DNA of 64,000 nt from positions 20,646,569 to 20,710,568 of the forward strand of contig CM053260.1 in assembly GCA_028583405.1 (NCBI GenBank). Direction: 5' to 3'. This document shows positions 56,275 to 64,000 of this stretch, in pieces. The DNA comes from Pogonophryne albipinna (Eukaryota > Chordata > Actinopteri > Perciformes > Artedidraconidae). Each line of letters begins with the position of its first letter. Positions within the stretch are counted from its first letter, which is position 1. The notes beneath the pieces were generated by a model that was not told the origin of the DNA, ran no database searches, and saw only the letters and a program-made list of their open reading frames with translations. Position numbers and translations under genes: made by a program.

Positions 56275-59200
56275 CTACGGGAAAGAAAGGGAGGAAGAGG
56301 GGAGGTAAAGAGGAGGAACAAAGGCAGGAGAAAGGCTCAAAGTCAGACCCCACAAGCTACAACGCAGGCACACACACAAACACACACACAAACACACACA
56401 CTTTGATTGTAACAACGATAAGGATGTGGTTACCAAACCATTATGCAACTTCTCCTCTACCTGTATATCATCTTATTCTAACCCCCCGCCCCCCAAACTA
56501 TCCCCTACCATCCCTCTCACTGTCTCCAGACTTTCTCTGGCAAAAAATAAAGAAAGTAATTTGCGGGGAATTTACTCAGATTTCCATTGAGGGACTTCCC
56601 ATTGTGCTTTTGCTTTCAGGCTAAAAGGCACCATAAAGGTTGTCAGATGGGCTCATTATGAATGGTTGGCACTGAGCAGAAGTCATCAGTCACAATGGAG
56701 GGAGGGGGTTGGCTGGCTGTATGGCTATATGGTGGTTAAATAGATAGTCAGATTAATGGACAGATAAATGACCCCTATGCATCTGGTGTTAGCATGAATT
56801 CTGGGTAATTAGATTCTAATTAGATAGACTCTTCCACTCTGTCAGAGTGGAAAATGTGTGCAATCTAGATGTTAATGCACCTGAGAAGCTCTGAAGATCA
56901 GAGTATTGTATTTAAGTATGCTTGAGAAGTGGTCAGAGGTACATTGGGCAATAGAAGTATATGGGCTTATTATATATAGGAACATGCATTAAGGGCCACC
57001 CTCGTCTGTGAGGCTGTGGTTTTAAGGTGGCCCCTTTAGATACATGCTAATGTAAGTATGCCGACACGTTCACAATATTAGCATGCTTGGATTTGGTTTT
57101 TAACATTAAACAGAAGTGCAAAAGAGTTTTGCAGGTATTTGGTCATAACCAAAGTATTGGATACATTAAAAACCTTGGCCTGATGATAAATAAAAAAATC
57201 AGCTAATAACGAAAGACCTCAGAGTGTTTTCTTGGAAATAGACATTTCTAAACAAATTGCAGGATAATCCATCAAACTGTTGTGGAGATATTTATTAGTC
57301 GGGACAAGAGTTGCGTAGAACCGACCGACAGTCATTTCCATCCGCAAACCGAGGAAGCAAGCAATGCTACAAATGTCCTTCCCAACACCGAAAATAATAC
57401 AGAACAACATAAAATAAGATGAAATAACTCAAAGATGCGGGAATAGGATAACCACTTCAGCAACATAAGGTCTAATAAAGTTTCTGTGTGTATGTATATC
57501 ATTGATCCAGATGTGCTTCTGTATCCTCACACACTTGGAAAGCCAAGCAGGTGCAGTGAATCTCAATGTGCTCGTAAGTGTGAATCTGTTTTTGTTGGTC
57601 TGTCTGCTCCGATACATAATGCATGCTGTGATTCCTCCTCCATTAGTAGTGGGTACAGATAAAGGATAGTTGCATGGATGTAAATACAGTCAAAGCACAT
57701 AAGCTGTAAACGAACTCTGGATGATGAATGAATAATGGATGGCTGGATGGCTGGAGCGTGACATGTGTTATAAATCTAAGATCCTACTCTAAATCACTTT
57801 AGACAAATTCAGAACATCACCTTGACAACCCAGGGGGCTGAAATGTACTGTACATGACATTCGAAGATAATTACAAAGTGCCGAAATAAATGACACCATT
57901 TATGTATGGTCGTGAGCCATTATTGCGCACTCAGTGTCTAACGTCCATATATTGGAATATCATGAAAAATAGATTGTGCTACTCAGTGTGATATCCAAAA
58001 CGTCAAAACTCATGAGCGGCAAAATGTGTCCCAGACTGATGTGACAGCTTTCATTACAATCTGTATCATTTAATGTTGATTTTCATACCTGAAATGAACA
58101 TCAGGCCTCTGACTGACAAGTAGTTAGGCCAATAATATAATATAATTGAACCCTTACTCCCTCACTGTCTACTCCTTCCCTCCCTTCTTCCTTGTCTCCT
58201 TGCTGGTGTCCTGTCTGTGTCCGTTCCATGGTTCAGAGCTTCTATCTGCCCAAAATGATTCCCCTGTGGCTCCGTGAAGCGAAACAGAAAGGGGAGTAAA
58301 AAAGAGAATCTCATTAAATAAGGGATCATCTGCTGTCAACTCCCAGCCCGGCTCCAGCAGAGCTCGGACACAGAGAAAATTCAAATGGCAAGAAAGACCC
58401 ACCAGTAATTTGGAACAATGCCACGCTGCACAGTCAGCTGCATATAAGACAATGTCGTATATCAAATAAGAAAGACTGTAAACCCAAAGAAATGGAATCT
58501 AAGAAGGAAATAACTGCCATCAATGTTGTTTTTTTTACTTAATATGTAATATAATACACTGGAAGCCGTTCGAAAAAAACTAAATAAAAGCTGCCTCTAA
58601 GGAGAGAAAGCCTGCATGAGCAGAGGAATTAACTCTTCGGTCTGAAAAAACATCAAGACGATTTCGCATTGAGGAAGAACATACAAATGGTAAATAAGTC
58701 AATAAGTAATTACATGGAATAAATAAGTAATTTAATAGAATTTCTCTGTGATGAAGCTTAAATTAAGCGCCTGATTTTAAGGCATGGGTATGCATTTGAT
58801 GCTTCATTAGCTCTCGTGAGAGGTGAGGAGTGCAGTAATTGTATTAGGTCTGCAAATGAGGATTTTCGCTCAATTACCTGCAAAATGTGTTTTTTAATTT
58901 ATAGACAAAGATAAAAAAAAACAAAGAATTTAATGTGTTGTAAAATTAAGGAAAACAGACAAATGTTCTTATGATCAAATGTTTTGATATAAGCACTTTT
59001 CATGACATTTCGATAACAGCAGGCATTGCATCGGTTGAACCAAAAACATAAACGGTGACATTTAGCGCAAAAAATTCTCATAGTAGACATTTTGACTTGC
59101 AGAAACAGCACATGTGTGATAATGGACAATAACGAGGGCTGCAGTCCATCATTAAAGGGCCCTCTACTGATGTTACACATAGAACTCTATTTACTTGTCT

Positions 59201-60495
59201 ATACCGAGCACGACCAAACATGTGAAAACAGGCATTTCTTCTGTATCTCTGCAGGAGCTTTGCTAAGGTTGAAAATGAACCCTGATGACGTCAATCTTTC
59301 ACACGTAATAGTGAAGAGAAGTAATTTGGGCGACCGAACACGCAATGAGATGATGATGATCCATTGATGTCTGGAGTTTCAATCTTAACCATTTTCTAGG
59401 ATTAGTGATGAGGCAGTGATTTCAGACACAGCCCAGGGGCTATAACCAACAAAAGAAAAGAAAAATCAGATAGTCAAAAGATAGTTATACTAATTTAATG
59501 TAATTTAAAATAATAATTTAAAATAATAATTTAAGTTGTAATAATTATTCTAATGGAATTAATTCATTTAGCTTTTAATTACAACAATCTTTATTATTTT
59601 ATATTTTAATGAAATGTTATTAGAAAACCATCTCAATGTATTCACAGTTATCCAATGCAACAGGGTAAAAACTGCCCCTCTTCGCTCAGTAGTTCTCTCG
59701 GTTTGCCTTTGATCCTTTACTTGCTTATTAGTGTAAACTACAATAACTCTATAATTGCAATGCTTTTTGCCAACTCTTACATTTCTTATTTTCTGCCTTA
59801 TTAATGTAGAAGAGCTTCTTAAAAATCCCCAAAATCTTCTTATCCCTTCTTGCTGCCCTACTTTTCCAAATGATACTCTCAACACCACTTGCATTGCAAA
59901 CGTTCACCTGAAAAAGGTTGCATCATCCAAAAAAATAAGCCTTTCTAAAATTCAGCACTCATTAGCTGCAAAGTGTGAGGTTGCCTCAAGATGTTAATCA
60001 ATGCATAACTAGAAACAGGAGATCAAGCAGGGGGAAAAAAGACTTCAAAGTGTTGCTGTGTGGAAGAATAATCATTCCTTCTGGTGGTGCTGCAGCAGGT
60101 CACCATCTCAACGATTTACCTTTCCTGACACTTCTTCTCACCATAGCCCTCCCTCATGTAAAGAACAACTCTGGAGAGTTGAGCGTGTTGAAACGCCCGG
60201 CCTCTGCATCTTCTCAAACTCTTGCAGTGCTGATGTGTCCTCTCCTCCCTGGTGTCTCCCACTCAAGCCTAATTTCCTCTACATCAAAGCACCACCCCTG
60301 TGAGGTGCTCTGGTCGGAAAAAAACAGAGTTAGTTTAATCAGAATTGACGCTCTTATAAAGCAAACACAACGTTCAGTTTTAGCAGACAGAAGGCACCGC
60401 AGAGCCATGGTCTTTTTTTTGCAACCTACAGTGTCAGCCCTCAAAGTCTACTACTTTACCCACAAAATGAACATCAATTACTCCCCTGTGTTAAC
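56275..60495. other. non-coding stretch, nothing recognised
   Basis: Includes a short CA-rich patch (56368-56402) and an AT-rich stretch with a repeated TTTAAAATAATAA unit (59505-59535). The 174-codon plus-strand frame at 59975-60499 has no recognised domain and runs into the MITE at its 3' end, so it is probably chance. Confidence 0.55.
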
Positions 60496-61023
60496 TTAAA
60501 GTGGACCTATCATGCTATATTTGAATAATATATTGTAGGGCCATACCTATATAAAACATGTCTGTGAAGTTTTTTTTTCAAAATACCAAACAGATCATGC
60601 ATTTTAGCCATGCCTCATTTCGCTCTATTTGCTCTATTCCAGCCCTGTTGTTGCAAGGGCTGATTCTGTGGCAAATGAGCTGCAGCTGACCACGCCCCCC
60701 TGCAAAGGAGGGGGGCGAGGCACGAGCGTCATGTTACCATGCTGTTACCATGCTGTTACCATGCCACGCAACCTCTCATTCCCCTGATAGGTGGAGAGTT
60801 GCCCATATAGGCGGAGCTCCTCGTTTCTGACGTCAGAGATATTTCAAATCTGTTTCAGTCTGTATCAGATCCGTTGTAGCCCCGTTTTTAGAGATTTGGG
60901 TATGGAGGAAAAGAGAGAGGGTTGTGTTTTCTGACACTTGGTGAGTTCCCTGACACACCGGGGACACATATTCATGTATAAAAGACGTACAAAAGTGTAT
61001 TTTGCATGATAGGTCCCCTTTAA
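60496..61023. mobile_element. MITE with TTAA target site, 520 bp
   Basis: The element runs 60500-61019 with inverted termini AGTGGACCTATCATGC and GCATGATAGGTCCCCT, flanked by TTAA (60496-60499 and 61020-61023). It has no transposase frame. The interior contains an 11-bp tandem unit (ACCATGCTGTT, about 60737-60765). Repeats with AGGGGACCTAT-type ends are widespread in teleosts, by recollection. It shares the TTAA target with the element at 10270-10649 but not the terminal sequence. Confidence 0.85.
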
Positions 61024-63816
<2,793 letters not shown>

Positions 63817-64000
63817 ATTAAAGAGGCCTTATGGAAGTCAATATTACTTTCCCTGAATTATACTTTCTAATATTGTCTAGTTTTATACACAACACCAATG
63901 CATGATGTCCTATTTTAACTCACCAAAAAACGTAAAAGGTTGTTTACAAACTGAGAATTGCAACCCCAAAAAGCTAATTATTTTGTATATTTATCATCAA

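Noticed and set aside
59975..60499. 174-codon plus-strand open frame
   Set aside because: No recognised domain; its end runs into the TTAA boundary of a MITE; likely a chance frame.

Overview
The window is vertebrate, almost certainly teleost, nuclear DNA. It is AT-rich, has very long (CA)n/(TG)n microsatellites, spliceosomal exon/intron structure, teleost-type DNA transposons and LINE tails, and no prokaryotic gene organisation. Nearly all open frames of 60 to 200 codons are chance frames or translated dinucleotide repeats.

The one gene that can be identified from sequence is prickle2 (planar cell polarity; PET and LIM domains), on the minus strand and leaving the window at the left edge. 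Three consecutive coding exons were read with good splice sites and matching phases: 7494-7311 (N-terminal segment and start of the PET domain), 2567-2454 (PET) and 1376-1239 (end of PET and the first zinc-ligand cysteine of LIM1). Together they encode about 145 residues matching vertebrate Prickle2 more closely than Prickle1. The LIM domains and C-terminal half lie beyond position 1. A probable 5' untranslated exon and promoter lie at about 13.3-13.9 kb: strong donors, a short upstream ORF and an ETS-type site. Two further GC-rich segments with minus-strand donors, near 44.2 kb and 46.7 kb, could be distal alternative first exons, but this is inference.

From about 13.9 kb to 64 kb no coding exon was recognised. 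This stretch is either a long 5' intron of an alternative prickle2 transcript or the upstream intergenic region. It holds: a 3.08-kb transposon with about 0.5-kb inverted arms and AAGGA target duplications (20.07-23.16 kb); a shortened relative (27.9-28.4 kb); a 1.17-kb non-autonomous hAT element with a perfect 8-bp target duplication (42.9-44.1 kb); two TTAA-flanked MITEs (10.3 kb, 60.5 kb); LINE/SINE remnants (15.1 kb, 52.0-52.6 kb); a diverged duplicated segment (55.5 and 56.2 kb); a 17-bp minisatellite (42.2 kb); and several CA/TG tracts of 80-170 bp.

No new multi-gene system was found. The points most worth checking are the (TG)10 tract at the 3' splice site of an in-frame prickle2 exon, the evidence for a longer N-terminal Prickle2 isoform whose upstream exon is not visible, the hAT insertion in a CpG-rich possible promoter, and the inverted-arm transposon family.
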